Shown here in pieces: positions 40,306-52,688 of a stretch of DNA of 64,000 nt. The stretch's first letter is position 1, and each line of letters starts with the position of its first letter. The stretch covers positions 5,327,903 through 5,391,902 of the forward strand of contig NC_037642.1 of assembly GCF_003254395.2 (NCBI RefSeq). The letters run 5' to 3'. Position numbers and translations under genes: made by a program. The notes beneath the pieces are model-generated. The model did no database searches. It was not told the origin of the DNA and was given only the letters and a program-made list of their open reading frames with translations. This DNA is from Apis mellifera. Its lineage: Eukaryota > Arthropoda > Insecta > Hymenoptera > Apidae.

Positions 40306-42956
40306 ATTTTTTTTTCTGCTTTTCACGTAAGAGATTAAGGTGTTATTTATTTTTTTCTTTCGTAATTGTAATTCTATAATTGATTTGTTGTTACAATACA
40401 AAGAATTGATTTTAATATAGATGTATTAAATTTATTTCATGCTTATAGATTTTATGGAATAATAAATAGGTAAAGTATAAATATTATTTCAACATTGTTA
40501 ATACCTAGTTAAGATTAAATTCAGAAGACGATAAGCACCGTTGCGTTTGAAGATCACTGTGCTCCTTGTTATTTGAGTTACTCTTCATTCGTTCGTTAGA
40601 GAGGTTTACCGATGCCCACCGGATACTTTCGTCGTTTGTCGATAAAAAAAACAAAACCGAGAATAATTTTTTTTTTTATTCTTCATTTTCTTCCTCCTAA
40701 ATTTTGTGACTTTTGTTTTTATTGTACTACATTACAATATAACTTTTGGAAAATTCTAACTTTTCGATATAATCGTTATATCAAGACAGATTACACAGAC
40801 GATCGGACGATAAAGAATTTCGTTGTTGCAAAGGAATATGATCATAATTTCGCGATCGTAATGGAAAATTTTCATCAACATAATGTTCACATCGCTAGGA
40901 TTGAATAGCAATTTCATCTGATCTATCTTGGGCGGAATGCGGTCTCACTGTAATCCTGTAGATTCTCAAAGCATTATATCTAAAATTTACTGAAACGTCA
41001 CAAATATAATCACGTATATCCGCTTGACACTACTCAAAGGACAATATTCGTTTCTCCAAAGACATTGTTTCATATAATAGCAGATAATTCGCAGAAAAGA
41101 ATCACTCGTTTCGCGATACTCTTAATGTTTCATTCGTTTTTTAACATAATGATAGGAATTTTTATCATAAGACGATACAAAACTATATTAAAAGTCGTAG
41201 TACGCCTTCTATTTCCGATACAAATCTTTAGAATTTAATAAAAATTTAAATTTTTCTATTAAAATTATTGTTGTATCGGTAATTTTTTATTTTTATCAAT
41301 ACTTTCTCTCTATTGTAAATATACATTTTTCTATTTGTTATATATAATGTCTGTAAAAGTTTCGTACATGTATTATTATATATTTTTAAACGTTTAAATA
41401 AAAATTTCTGCAAGTATATTAATATTGAATGATTAATTTATCTTTGAAATTACGAATTTCAAAGATAAATTGATTTAATTTTATAATATCTTTAATATCC
41501 TTGGTCAATTATTCCACGTGTATGACGTAGAAAAGAAAGGAAATCAAGAGGAAATTTTCAAAAGTTTTTCTATTGTTAAGAATAATTCCAGATGATTATT
41601 CTTTCTTCTTTCTTTCACCGCTAATATTAATAATTATTCTCTGTAATGTAAACTTTCTCATTTATCAACCAACTCTGAACGAAAAGGAAGAAAGTATTTT
41701 CAAAATTCCGCCAGTGTGTAATTTCAACGATTGAAAGTGTATTTTTACACGAATTAAAAAAAGAACTAAAAATTGGAGATCCTATTCGAGAAATAAATAA
41801 TGAGATTTATATATAATTTTTAACGATTCAAATCAAAATTTTTATATAAATTTATTTACAAAGAAACGAAGAAAAATTATTATTATTACGAAAAGAGAAA
41901 ACTTTGAGAAGGAATATTTTTTTTTTTTCAAGAAAAATACATTTCTTGTGGTCTTATTGTTATAAGTTGATTTGTGATAAGATTCAATCGTTTCCACGAA
42001 AAAAAAAGAAAAACAAATACTTTCGTAACACAAACAGGTACAACTTAATCGCATTTGGTGAAGCATCTTCTTCGAAGAAATGAAATACGTGCTTTGAATA
42101 TTAATTCGAGATACAAGTTTAGGTAATTTTACCGAAAATTCAAAATAATTTTATTTATAATTTTATATAATTTATATAATTATATATAATTTATTCTTTA
42201 CATCGAGATATCGATTTGTTTTTAATGTACATTAATTATCTCGCATTAATTATTTATCAGATTTGTATAAAATTGCGGTTTAATAATTAATCAACCTTCA
42301 CGGTGTGAAATAAACAATTAATAATTTTATTGTTATTCAAATTATTTTCGATTAAAGCAACGCTAATAATTTTTTATTTATTTAATTATTTTTCTTTCAT
42401 TAATAATGAAAAACAATGTAAATTTTTTTTTTAAATCAAACATCGAACAAAGCTCCTCTTTTTTTTTTTTTTTTTTTATCGTATCAAGTGAACGAATCGA
42501 ATTTAATAATAAATAAGGCCGCGCGTGTTTCAGCGACAAGGAAGAGGATTCAAGCGAAAATAACTAATCATCGTTGATTCGGCAGGTGATAACCAGCTGC
42601 CCCGCTCTCAGATATATTCCGATTTAACGATTTTCAGTTGAAATAAACCAAAGAGGCGTGTTAAGGGAGAACAAACGGAAGGAAGGAGACGAAAAGAATA
42701 TTAAAAAATTCTTTCTCTCGTCGTCCATGAAAAAGAATTAAAAGTTGGAAACAAAGTTCGAATAAATTGGCGTGGAAAAATTTCCAAGAAAACGTTACAA
42801 CGATAAAACTTCTTTGTTGGGCGACGCGTTTAAAATTGCCGGTGATTTCTCAATTTAAATTTCCCGCTAAAAGAAAAAAAAGAGAAGGAAAAAAAAAAGG
42901 AAGGAAGGATATAAAATAACATAAACTCTCTCTATACCTCCCATCCATTTCCATCT
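40306..42956. other. Intergenic DNA between the convergent IR genes
   Basis: AT-rich, with no supportable gene. A 98-codon plus-strand frame at 40612-40908 has no recognisable family. The part nearest 42956 should hold the 3' untranslated region of the minus-strand IR. Confidence 0.5.
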
Positions 42957-44900
42957 CTAACGTCTCTTTCTATTTTGTTTCGCGGCTTGTAATTCGCAGA
43001 AGAATATCAAGGTGGATAAAAGCAGACCGACGAACAGCAATAAAAAGGCCAAGACGTAATAGCCGAGGGACAACTTGTGTATATTCACGAAATCCTCCAT
43101 CTCTCCCCTGTTGTACAACGTGACGAAATACCTCATCTCGTCTATCCAATGCTCGGGCAACCCAGCCTCCGCCATTCTCAACAACACGAAATTAACCCTT
43201 TCAGCGTAGGGCGAGTGCAACTTTAAAATGTAAGAAATTCTATAAGTCATCGCGCACTCGTCGACCATGTACAACGAAGATTTTCCACGATCGTGTCTAT
43301 GAGGTAATAGCTGCATATTGTACAATCTGGTCATAGAGATCTTGTCCTCGGTCAACACGATATTCTTCGTCGATCGTTGAAACTCGATCACTTGGATCTT
43401 CTCCCACAGGTCAGAGCCAACGAACGCTTGCTTCAAGTTCTCGTACTTGGTGATCATCGTCTTCCCGGATCTCACCACCTCGTCCACGGTGTGATACTGG
43501 TAATAGTGGAAAGGTTTGTTCAAACTCGAGACCAGGAAACTTTGATACAAACCGCTTATGATCAGATTGAAGAAAAGTATTCCGGTCAACAGTGCTCTTT
43601 CCGCCGCGTATTTACTGTCTCGTATGGGATAGCAAAGATACTCGAAGAAAGTGAAGAATTTCTCCACTATCCGAGGAATTTCCGGCGGTTTAACGGATTC
43701 CTCACGATTCACACCCTTGGCTCTGTTCCCGTTAACACGATGATCGTTCGAGGAAGTCGGCCGACGTCGGAACAACGAGCTGAGATGCCTTACCAGCCTC
43801 CACAGCAACGTGATCACGACGTTGTAGGTTATCAATACGAGCCACAAGCGAGCTCGAAAAGGGAAGAAGAAGACGTACATATTTGGTATGAAGCCGTAAT
43901 TGGTCATCACGAAGCATATCTTGTCCTCGTACAACGAAGGTGTGAATTGAAACTTTTGGAAACGGCCGTAAGTCTTGACGAAAAATCCCGTGATGCACAT
44001 GTCGGTTATTCCACGCTCTATATCGTTGATCAGGAACGAGTACGGGTCCCGTTTGATGTTCCTCTTCCTCACAGCTTTTATGTTGAAACTCGCGCGCATA
44101 GCCTTCTCGAGGACGAACAACGCCTTCGCGTCTATTTTATCCAGCTTCAACCTGTTCCCCCGATCGTACGAGATTCTCATAAGCAACGATTCGAACACGG
44201 ACACGTTCACGGGATAATGATTCAAATTTTGAAAATTCTCGAACAGCCTCCTCCCATCTCCTTCAACCTTCGAACCCTCGCCCAAACAAGTTTCGTACAC
44301 GACGCCGTACTCATCCTCGCCGTACCTCTCGAAAGGTTTGTACCTGAGCATGCAACGAAAATCGTCGTCTGCCCGGATCACTATCACCCTGTACGCGTGA
44401 TACCGTTTCCACAACGTTCTGAAAACGTCCCTCCAAACCACGATCCCTCCTACCTGCGATCTCTCCGTGAACACGATCAAGTATTGATTGTTCGAGTTCC
44501 ACACGTGCCACTCCCAATAGACGAATATCACGTCGAAACGGTCGATCGTGAACAACCAAGTGATTCCTTCCACGTCGTTCTTCCGACGAAGGAAGGATTT
44601 AAGGGGACGATCTCTCGCCGCGTGGCTCACTTTGTAAGTTTGGATCGAGTTCTCCCTGACGTATCGGAGAACAGCGTCGATCGGGCCCGATTGAAATTTC
44701 GTCAATATGACGGAGATGGCGAGGGGTTGAAACTCGGGGGATTGGCGAATAAAATTCAACACCAGCCCCAAGTTGTCGATCTCCCGCTTCGATAACTGGT
44801 TATCATTCTCGATACTCTTGAACTTGTCGTGGAACCAGGAGTGTCTCGTCGAAGAGCAGGGTTCGATCAGGATGAGGAAGGAGAAGTATATCGGATGCAT
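42957..44900 (-). CDS. Divergent insect ionotropic receptor (IR), intronless, 647 aa
   Basis: A second variant ionotropic receptor, again a likely chemosensory cation-channel subunit, in one uninterrupted frame. The start at 44900 gives a short hydrophobic signal peptide (MHPIYFSFLILIEPCSS). S1-like sequence includes PVNVSVFESLLMRIS and the RFQKFQFTPSLYEDKICFVM block before TM1 (LWLVLITYNVVITLLW). A long basic loop follows, then the pore-side helix (LLTGILFFNLIISGLYQSFL), the S2 segment (VDEVVRSGKTMITKYENLKQ, ALLRMAEAGLPEHW-like) and a final TM (YYVLAFLLLFVGLLLSTLIF) before a basic tail (KQNRKRR). Order and spacing fit the IR family; sequence is strongly diverged from the 34785-37848 receptor, with which it converges. 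A 472-codon antisense frame overlaps it and is judged a shadow. The subfamily is not assignable from the sequence alone. Confidence 0.88.
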   Translation of the reverse strand: MHPIYFSFLILIEPCSSTRHSWFHDKFKSIENDNQLSKREIDNLGLVLNFIRQSPEFQPLAISVILTKFQSGPIDAVLRYVRENSIQTYKVSHAARDRPLKSFLRRKNDVEGITWLFTIDRFDVIFVYWEWHVWNSNNQYLIVFTERSQVGGIVVWRDVFRTLWKRYHAYRVIVIRADDDFRCMLRYKPFERYGEDEYGVVYETCLGEGSKVEGDGRRLFENFQNLNHYPVNVSVFESLLMRISYDRGNRLKLDKIDAKALFVLEKAMRASFNIKAVRKRNIKRDPYSFLINDIERGITDMCITGFFVKTYGRFQKFQFTPSLYEDKICFVMTNYGFIPNMYVFFFPFRARLWLVLITYNVVITLLWRLVRHLSSLFRRRPTSSNDHRVNGNRAKGVNREESVKPPEIPRIVEKFFTFFEYLCYPIRDSKYAAERALLTGILFFNLIISGLYQSFLVSSLNKPFHYYQYHTVDEVVRSGKTMITKYENLKQAFVGSDLWEKIQVIEFQRSTKNIVLTEDKISMTRLYNMQLLPHRHDRGKSSLYMVDECAMTYRISYILKLHSPYAERVNFVLLRMAEAGLPEHWIDEMRYFVTLYNRGEMEDFVNIHKLSLGYYVLAFLLLFVGLLLSTLIFFCELQAAKQNRKRR

Positions 44901-47900
44901 CTCTCTCGTTTCTTATCGATCGCATCCCTTGCTTCTTTCTTTTTTTAAAGAAGGGAGAGAGGCTCGATTTTAATAAAACTCCGCCACTCTTTCTTTGGAG
45001 AATTTCGAATTCAACTGTTCAATCGTGAAAGGTCTATTTTAAAATTTCTTTTATAACTGGATAGACGATCATTTGTTATAAAGGTGAGATTGAAACGAGT
45101 TTCTATTAATACTTGTTCATTATTTACAACTAGATTAGATCGTCGATTAATTATATTCCACGATCATTTGTTACAGATGTGCGCAGATCGCGGGTTATTA
45201 ATTGTTAATTCCGAGGGGAGAAGGGAAGAGGAAAGAGTTACGCTTCAGAAGAGGTAACGCGAACAACTGGGCATGCTTCTCAAACCCGAGAAGCGAGAAA
45301 GTTTAGAACGAGGAAAAAATGAAGTTCCTATAGGAGGAAAGGTGATCGAAGATTAAAATCGGAAAGATTGAAAAGTTGCGATTATAATGATTCAGAGATA
45401 TAAAAGATATATCCGAGCGGGTGAATCGTATCGTAAATCATCCCGTATACGGCGAACGGGATCGATAAATGCGACCATTTTACACCACTGATTACAGTTA
45501 TTTCTAATTTTTCCCCGAAGTTGACGATGCGAAAAACGTGATGAACGACTTAACCGTTGATTTCTTAGGTCACGCACGAGTGATTTTCGTGAAAAATGGC
45601 GGGGAAATACAGTGTTTAAAAAGAAGCGATCGTTACCTCGTAACCTCCTTTGAAAACTTTTCTGGAAAATTTTTTTTTTATCGCCTTTAAATGAATGTCG
45701 AATCGAAGAAGGGAACGATTTATATATTTTTTTTCTTCCGTGGAATATTCAATTCAATTTGACGTGTTATAATATGTTTGGCAAGAACGAATATCTTAAA
45801 AATGAAGAGATCTATCTTGTTTTAAATCGTCGGATATTATTCGATATCAAAAACAAGAATCGAATTATTACATTTTTTCCCCCCTTTTTTTCTCCACTCG
45901 ATCAAACGTGATAAATATCAAATGAAAATGTGAAAAACGAGAAGGGAAAAAAAATGATCGACGGTAGAGATGCAAAACAAAAAAAAAAAAAAAACATCAC
46001 GAGAGTGAAAGAAGCGTTCGATGAAATAAACTCGTTTCGCTCTTTCCTTCTCCTTTCGATTAATCATCTTTTTCTCGTTCGATTGATCATCGAACATGAA
46101 TTCAAGTGGGGCAAGAGGAGAAGAGAAAAGCGAAAAATCGAGCAGTTAAACTCCTTTGTATAACGTGTAAGACATTACGTAACAATTATTCCGTTTAAAC
46201 GATAAAAGATTGAAGATGAAAAGAAGGGAATGAAAGAAGATCGAAAAAAAAGAAGACTCTTCTTCGTATCCTTTTTTTTTTCTCATTTTCGGAACATAGA
46301 TTTGAGCCTGACTAAATTTTCCTAACTTTATTGTTGACGGGATGGAAAGATTTTATGCGATTTTCATCCATTTATTTCTCCCTGCTGTGTTTACCTCGAG
46401 AAAATCGGGCGAGCATTTCCCTCTCATTTGCCGCGCTTCGACAGATCATTAAGTTCGAAAATAGAATATTATCTCGCTCATTTCCATCCAATATTTGTCA
46501 AGAATTCTCTCTCTCTCTCTCTTTTATATATATTTTCTCTCTCCCCAATTATCATCACCGTATCATCGTTGAGTTCGGGTGAGATCCTTTCGCTTAATTA
46601 ATTTTTTATATTTCCTCATCTCTGTCTCTCTCTCTTTTTATCTCGTTTAAAAAATTGAACGATTTCGGTTTAACGATTGGAAAATATTTGCAGATACTTA
46701 GTTAACCTTAACCTTAATAATAAATTTAATAAAAATTAATTAATTAAACCTTGCCAAGTTCCGAACTTGCCCGACCGAACCTAAGAGATATTATACGGAT
46801 CTAACGGATTTTAATTAAAGAATACAAGGGAATGACAAGAGAGTAATTAAATTTAATGAATCGCTGCATGTCACTTCTTTAACCGTGCTTAAATGGAATT
46901 TAATACGGCAAAACTCGCTGAATAATCCGTAGTAATTAAATATCTCATCGATCAAAGTAATCGGTGTGTACGAGTGTGAAATATATTGGCTCGTTTAAAA
47001 AAAAATTAGAGAGGACTCTCTGGCATTGAATCGCTCGACATTATTAATCGACGGCTCATAAACAACAATAATCGGGTTTTTACATAATAATTCTATAAAT
47101 ATATAATACCTCGTGCACGCGTTAATATCGAATCGAACATTTTTCAATTTTTTCAGATTTTATTTTTATTCGTCCCATTTACTTATTTTCTCAAAAAAAA
47201 AAAAATTAATAAGCATCCTCCATTATCCCTCTCAAACCCCCTCCCTCTCCTCAACATTAACGACAAAAATTTTCGTCCTAGCAGATTATTATTCGATTTG
47301 TCAATCGATTCAATTGACCCCCTCTTTTCCTTTCTTTCCCAAAATAATAATTCTCCGTTTCTTTGCAGAAAATTGGATTTGGACACGTGTTTTTCGGGCG
47401 TAAATTTAATCGAAGCCTGGTCATAATCAAACCTGGTCACGATCGGCCGATTTAAATATAAATTTCTCCCCGAGAGACAAGTTTCCACGTATTATTTCGG
47501 CAATCCTCGAACGTCTCGATTGCCCCGCTTTTTTCTTGGGACGCGTGATTCGAATTGGAAGAAAATATTCGAGGCCTGTACACACGGTTGGAACGATTGG
47601 AAACGCAAACAAGGGAGAGACACGCGCGATCGAGGAGGTGGACTCGGCGATAATCAAGCCAAGGAAGTTTTTGATCGAACGGGGGGAATGGGCGAATTGT
47701 CTCGAAAAGACGATGGATAAATAGGGATGCGGGGTAAACAAGACATGATTGCCTATTTCCATGGAGTTGACGCTTCTACGCAGCGCGCATTATTTGCATT
47801 CGAGGGTTAAAGCGCTTAAGGATATTTAAGGGCGGAGCCAGTAAATATTCGAAAGAAAGATTATTGTTATCGTTAAAAGGGATTCGTATAAATATTTGCA

Positions 47901-50208
47901 ATATATTCATTTTCCAGTTTGGGAACAATTTCTCTGATAATTTTTAAATTTTAGCTCTTTGAAAAAAAAAGAAAAAAAAAGCAGAGAACAAACTTTCGAA
48001 TTCGAAATCAAGTTCTGTTCTGAGAAAGGATTTTTGTGAGATGTCTGAGGAGGTTGTTTGAGAAGCTGTTAAGTAATTATTTAGAACGAGCGTGTGATGC
48101 AATTTAACGGGCGGATAAATTTGCATATCGATTTGTAATTATTATATCACCGGGACGCGGTGATTCGTGGAATAATTCAAATGGAAGAATTTTCGAGTCA
48201 TATTACAGAATCTAATTTAAACTTGTAATCTCTTTACTATTCCCATTAGTATTTCCCTGATAGCATGATTCCCAATAACAGTGACCTATAGGATGATTCA
48301 AATGGAAAAGTTTTTCAATAACAACTCATCTAAAGTTGCAATTTCGTTTTAAACGGTTCCAGGTAATAATAATGCTCGTTGTTATTATTGCTATTATTAT
48401 TATTTTTTTCTTTTTTTAGCATAAATACTCGACCACCCCATCAGCTCGACGAAGGAAGGAAGGATAAGTTTTGAGAATTCAAGATTTTTGAATACTCTAA
48501 AATTTATTACGAGAATTTTAATAAAATTTCTTTGTCTCTCTTCTGTCAAAGTTTCGCCACACAGTGTTACAAATTGAAACGTGAAAGAAAGGGAGTCGAG
48601 GTCGAATCAATCCCCTCGAAGATGTGGGGGAAGGGGAAATGCGGATATTAATACCAACGATGAATCTTCTTTCTTATTAAATGGAGAGAAAGTATTATTA
48701 CAAAATACGAGATCGATGAGTATTAAATCACGGATGGTAAATATTATCTTTCCTCGAACGAATTACATTTTAATAGATATGTATTAGTTGGAAGTGGAAG
48801 AGGATGTGCTATTGATGCGTAGAACGATGGAGACACCCCCATCGTTGAGGTTGAATTTGACAGACAGTGCATTACTATGATAACTATGATAGAAAGGAGA
48901 GAGATGGGTTATGTATCAATAATTTATTTATTTATTTATTTTAATATTACGTTATATTACAGATTTCAATTCGTATTCCATTACTTTTTGCAATTGAAAT
49001 TATTACATTATAAAGAAAAATGACGTTCCATGATATAATTTTCAAATATTAATAACAATTTTTAATACAACAGTATTAAAAAGAGATTTAAAGAGGTATT
49101 AAAGGTTCGATACATTTTGTATTTGTAAAGTTTATAAATTTTTTATCATTCGACAGATTTTTTTTTTCAACCAAATCTTGATTCGCTTTTTAAAAATAAA
49201 ATATTATCATACGTTACATGTATAACATCGCGTTTCCTCTGATAAAAAATGTTTTTTTCTTTCTTTTTTTTTTATGGAAAAATGTGGGAGAATATTATAT
49301 TGCGAGGATAAATTAAAACGAGGCGATAGATCCTATGCATTAAGGGAAAAATCTATAATGCGTAAAATGTAGAAATGGAACGCCATATCGTTAATGTTTA
49401 ATTCATTCGTCGGCCGAATAGCAGATGACGATGGTTCTACATAATCGTTCAGGATTTTAATCATGACACGTTGATTTTCAACAACGACGCGGATGTCAAA
49501 GGGACGAGGAGTTCTACGACTACGTTATCAACGATGACGTATCGATGCGCTATCAATTTCAACGGATAACAATTCGACGGATCGAACGATTCAGAATTTT
49601 TCGAATTGGGGAGTGAGAAGAGAGAAATGAAAATTCGGAACGAGCACATTACGTGCAAATATTTGAGAATCGATCCGATCGATGCGAGATCGATTTTCAA
49701 TGCCGAAAAATGGATATCTCATTCGCGTTGACAATTGCCTGGGGATTCCACGAGCTCAAGAATTTTTATGATAAAGAATAAACTTATATGTCATACGTTA
49801 TATTATTTCAACAGGGTTCTTAATTACAGAGATACACTTGTATTTTTACAGATTTAGACTTTTTAAACTAACATTTATTTTCAAAAATAAAATAATTTTC
49901 AATCATTTTAATATTTAATCGCTTAAATGTTAATTGTTATTAATTAATTTGATATCATTCTTGGGTTACACTTAATTTTTAAATATATGTCTTCTTAAGG
50001 TATCATGTTATCAGAAATTTCATTAAGGAATAGAAAATGTATGTATATTATATAAAATTACAAAAATATATATATGTGTGTATGTATATTTTATGAATAT
50101 AGTACATAAAATATATTATATAATAATAAATATGTAGCATATATAAAAATATATAGACAATTATTTCTTCTTTTTTTCCCTTTATTAAAAAAATCTTCGA
50201 TTTTAGGT
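44901..50208. other. Intergenic DNA between the intronless IR and the foldback element
   Basis: No gene can be supported. The first few hundred bases should include the minus-strand IR promoter. Slightly GC-richer patches occur (45180-45300, 47400-47720), but the overlapping frames there on both strands have no family features. Pyrimidine repeats such as (CT)n near 46508-46531 and A/T homopolymers are present. Confidence 0.5.
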
Positions 50209-51213
50209 TCATAATTTTACTGTCACAAGTGTTATAATATTTGCCATTGGAATTTATGAAGTAAGACAAGGAAAGTAAATAGTGAGAGAAGGACAGAGAT
50301 AGTATAAAAATGTGGAAATCAGCGCCATCTTCAGAGTGCCGCAAATGAAACTCAAAAATAAAGGACAGAAAATAGAGGAAGAAGGACAGAGATATATAAG
50401 AATTTTCTACTAACGCCATCTCTCTATATCAAGAGAAGTTAAGTTTGGGCATTCTTCAAAGAGATGGCGTTATTGGTTAAAGTCTTTCGAGCATTAAGTT
50501 TCAGCATTTTTTGAAGAGATGGCGACACTAGTTAAGGTCTTCGGCATCAAGTTTGAGCATTTTTCAAAGAGATGGCGTTACTGGTTAAAGTCTTTCTAGC
50601 ATTAAGTTTTACCATTTTTCAAAGAGATGGCGACACTAGTTAAGGTCTTTCTTTGTGGCATCAAGTTTGAGCATTCTTCAAAGAGATGGCGTTACTGGTT
50701 AAAGTCTTTCTAGCATTAAGTTTCAGCATTTTTTAAAGAGATGGCGACACTAGTTAAGGTCTTCGGCATCAAGTTTGAGCATTTTTCAAAGAGATGGCGT
50801 TACTAGTTAAGGTCTTCGGCATCAAGTTTGAGCATTTTTCAAAGAGATGGCGTTACTGATTAAGGTCTTCGGCATCAAGTTTGAGCATTTTTCAAAGAGA
50901 TGGCGTTACTAGTTAAAGTCTTTTTAGCGTTAAGTTTCAGCATTTTTTAAAGAGATGGCGACACTAATTAAGGTCTTTGGCATCAAGTTTGAGCGTTTTT
51001 CTAAGAGATGGCGCTAATAGTCAATTCTTTATCTTCTATCCTTCTTCAATTATTTTCTGTCCTTTATTTTTGTGTTTCATTTGCGGCACTCTAAAGATGG
51101 CGCTGATTTCCATATTTTTATACTATCTCTGTCCTTTTCTCACTATTTACTTTCTTTGTCTTACTCCATAAATTGTAATGACAAATATAAACACTTGTGA
51201 TAGTTTATGAGAA
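50209..51213. mobile_element. Foldback-like element: about 200-bp terminal inverted repeats around a tandem array
   Basis: The left arm (about 50209-50422) and the reverse complement of the right arm (about 51003-51213) match along nearly their whole length. Both carry, in order, TCACAAGTGTT, GTAAGACAA, GAAAGTAAATAGTGAGA, AGGACAGAGATAGTATAAAA, GGAAATCAGCGCCATCTT, AGAGTGCCGCAAATGAAAC, AAAAATAAAGGACAGAAAAT and GCCATCTCT. By eye I judge the identity near 85-90%. Between them sits an array of about 11 direct units (separate entry). There is no transposase frame, so it would be non-autonomous. The architecture resembles foldback transposons, but I know of no described family with this sequence. 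Ends are approximate (a TCATAA-like tip); I could not settle a target-site duplication. Confidence 0.8.
50441..51022 (+). repeat. Tandem array of about 11 units (53-59 bp) in alternating variants
   Basis: Units start near 50441, 50496, 50549, 50604, 50663, 50718, 50771, 50824, 50877, 50932 and 50985. Each begins AAGTTTGAGCATTTTTCAAA or a close variant and continues AGAGATGGCG. Type A (55 bp) goes on with TTACTGGTTAAAGTCTTTCT and AGCATT. Type B (mostly 53 bp; the unit at 50604 is 59 bp) goes on with ACACTAGTTAAGGTCTTCGG and CATC. A and B alternate in most of the array, giving a dimer of about 108 bp. Units at 50771 and 50824 are A/B hybrids, which points to unequal exchange or gene conversion. 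The invariant core of every unit is AGAGATGGCG. Confidence 0.95.
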
Positions 51214-52661
51214 TGTAATTTACATTGCACATATATTAGGAGATTACTTCTCAAATATTCAAATAATAAAAAACTTAGAAAATAATTAATTATATATTAA
51301 TTTTTTTTATTGGATTTAATTATATTTTTCATTTCCGCATAAAATAAATTTATCATATTAATATATGATTTATATGTATATATATTTCATATATAAAAAT
51401 TAAATCTGTTCAAATTTTGAAAATATATTTGCAATTGACATAATAAAATATCAAAAAACATTTAAATTTTTTAGAAGGTTATGTATGATGCTATTATATA
51501 TTTTATAATGTTATGTTATAAGTATTTTCAATAAAATTCATTTTAAATTTAATTTCTCTTAACATTGTCAATTTCAATGATGAAGAAGTTTATATCTTTC
51601 CACATTAATATTTTTAATTTAATTTTTTTTTTATTTATTGTATTATTTCTTACATAAAAGAGTCTTCCTCTTAAGAATTCGATAAAAGAATTTTATTATT
51701 TAACAATTCTTGTACTCGAACTGATTAATCTCGAAATTATAAAACAATCCAATACAGAATGTCGTATATTTATAGTATATTTATAGTAGAAAATTTGACT
51801 TAATTTAATAAATCGTACGCAGTTTCTATAAATAACTAATTTTCCATATCCGCAGCTTGTTATATTCTATTCTCCACTCAAGAATTAAATTTTATTTCTG
51901 TTACATGAAAAATATATGCGCAAAAAATATAAGTTTTTTATCGTATAAAATAGGAAACGAAATAGAAAGGATAAAAATGAAAAATTGATAAAAATAATAG
52001 CAATATTTTTATTCTTTATAAAAATTTTTTGTTTCTTCCATATTACTTATTATATAATATACTTATTCTTTGGTCTTATTATTTTTGGGCCTAATTTTTT
52101 AATTTTAAGGATAGATGATTTTTCATTTATAAAATTTTCTAAACCAAAGATTTCGTTAAAAAATTAAAAACTTAATCAAAACGAAGATATTAGAATAACA
52201 CATAGAAATTCAATTATTATAATACAAGTAATAATCTGTTTATTTGTCTAAAAATTCATCAATTTATTCTACTTGTATTACTTGAAACACAGTTCAATAT
52301 AAATTCAATACAAATATGATAGAAAATAGTTGTTTTACATTGCCATTACATTGATATATTATATCTTCCAAGAAATCAAAGTTTCAGAATCAACAAATAA
52401 TACGAATTACGATATTTTTTGATTATCCATGCTACTCGGTCGACTGATTCATCATGCGGAATCATCGAAAAAATCGCAATCAAGCGAAATAATATTTCAC
52501 ATGTAATGTTATTCACATGGGACATAAGAATAATAGTTGATATTCTTTCGAGCTTTCCAGCCGACTTTCTTCCTCCGAAAATCAAGTCAACGAGACCTGA
52601 AGGAAACGATGGTTTATTTTAAGGAACTCTGAAAATACGCGCAAACGTCCCTCTTAGAGAC
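51214..52661. other. AT-rich intergenic DNA upstream of the secreted-protein gene
   Basis: Very AT-rich, without a supportable gene. Short frames at 52376-52622 overlap on both strands and resemble nothing known. The last 200 bases should contain the promoter of the gene starting at 52689. Confidence 0.5.
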
Positions 52662-52667
52662 TCAGTT
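52662..52667 (+). promoter_or_regulatory. Possible initiator (TCAGTT) of the secreted-protein gene
   Basis: TCAGTT matches the arthropod initiator consensus (TCAKTY) and lies about 25 bases before the ATG at 52689, which would give a very short 5' leader. No convincing TATA box is at -30. A short motif like this can occur by chance. Confidence 0.25.
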
Positions 52668-52688
52668 GCATGTCGTTGCGATAGGATC

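Noticed and set aside
43377..44795. 472-codon plus-strand open frame
   Set aside because: It lies fully opposite the clearly real minus-strand IR, has no family features, and is best explained by the GC-rich codon use of that gene.
50441..51022. CRISPR-like array
   Set aside because: The units are continuous tandem repeats without unique spacers, in a eukaryotic context and inside inverted repeats.
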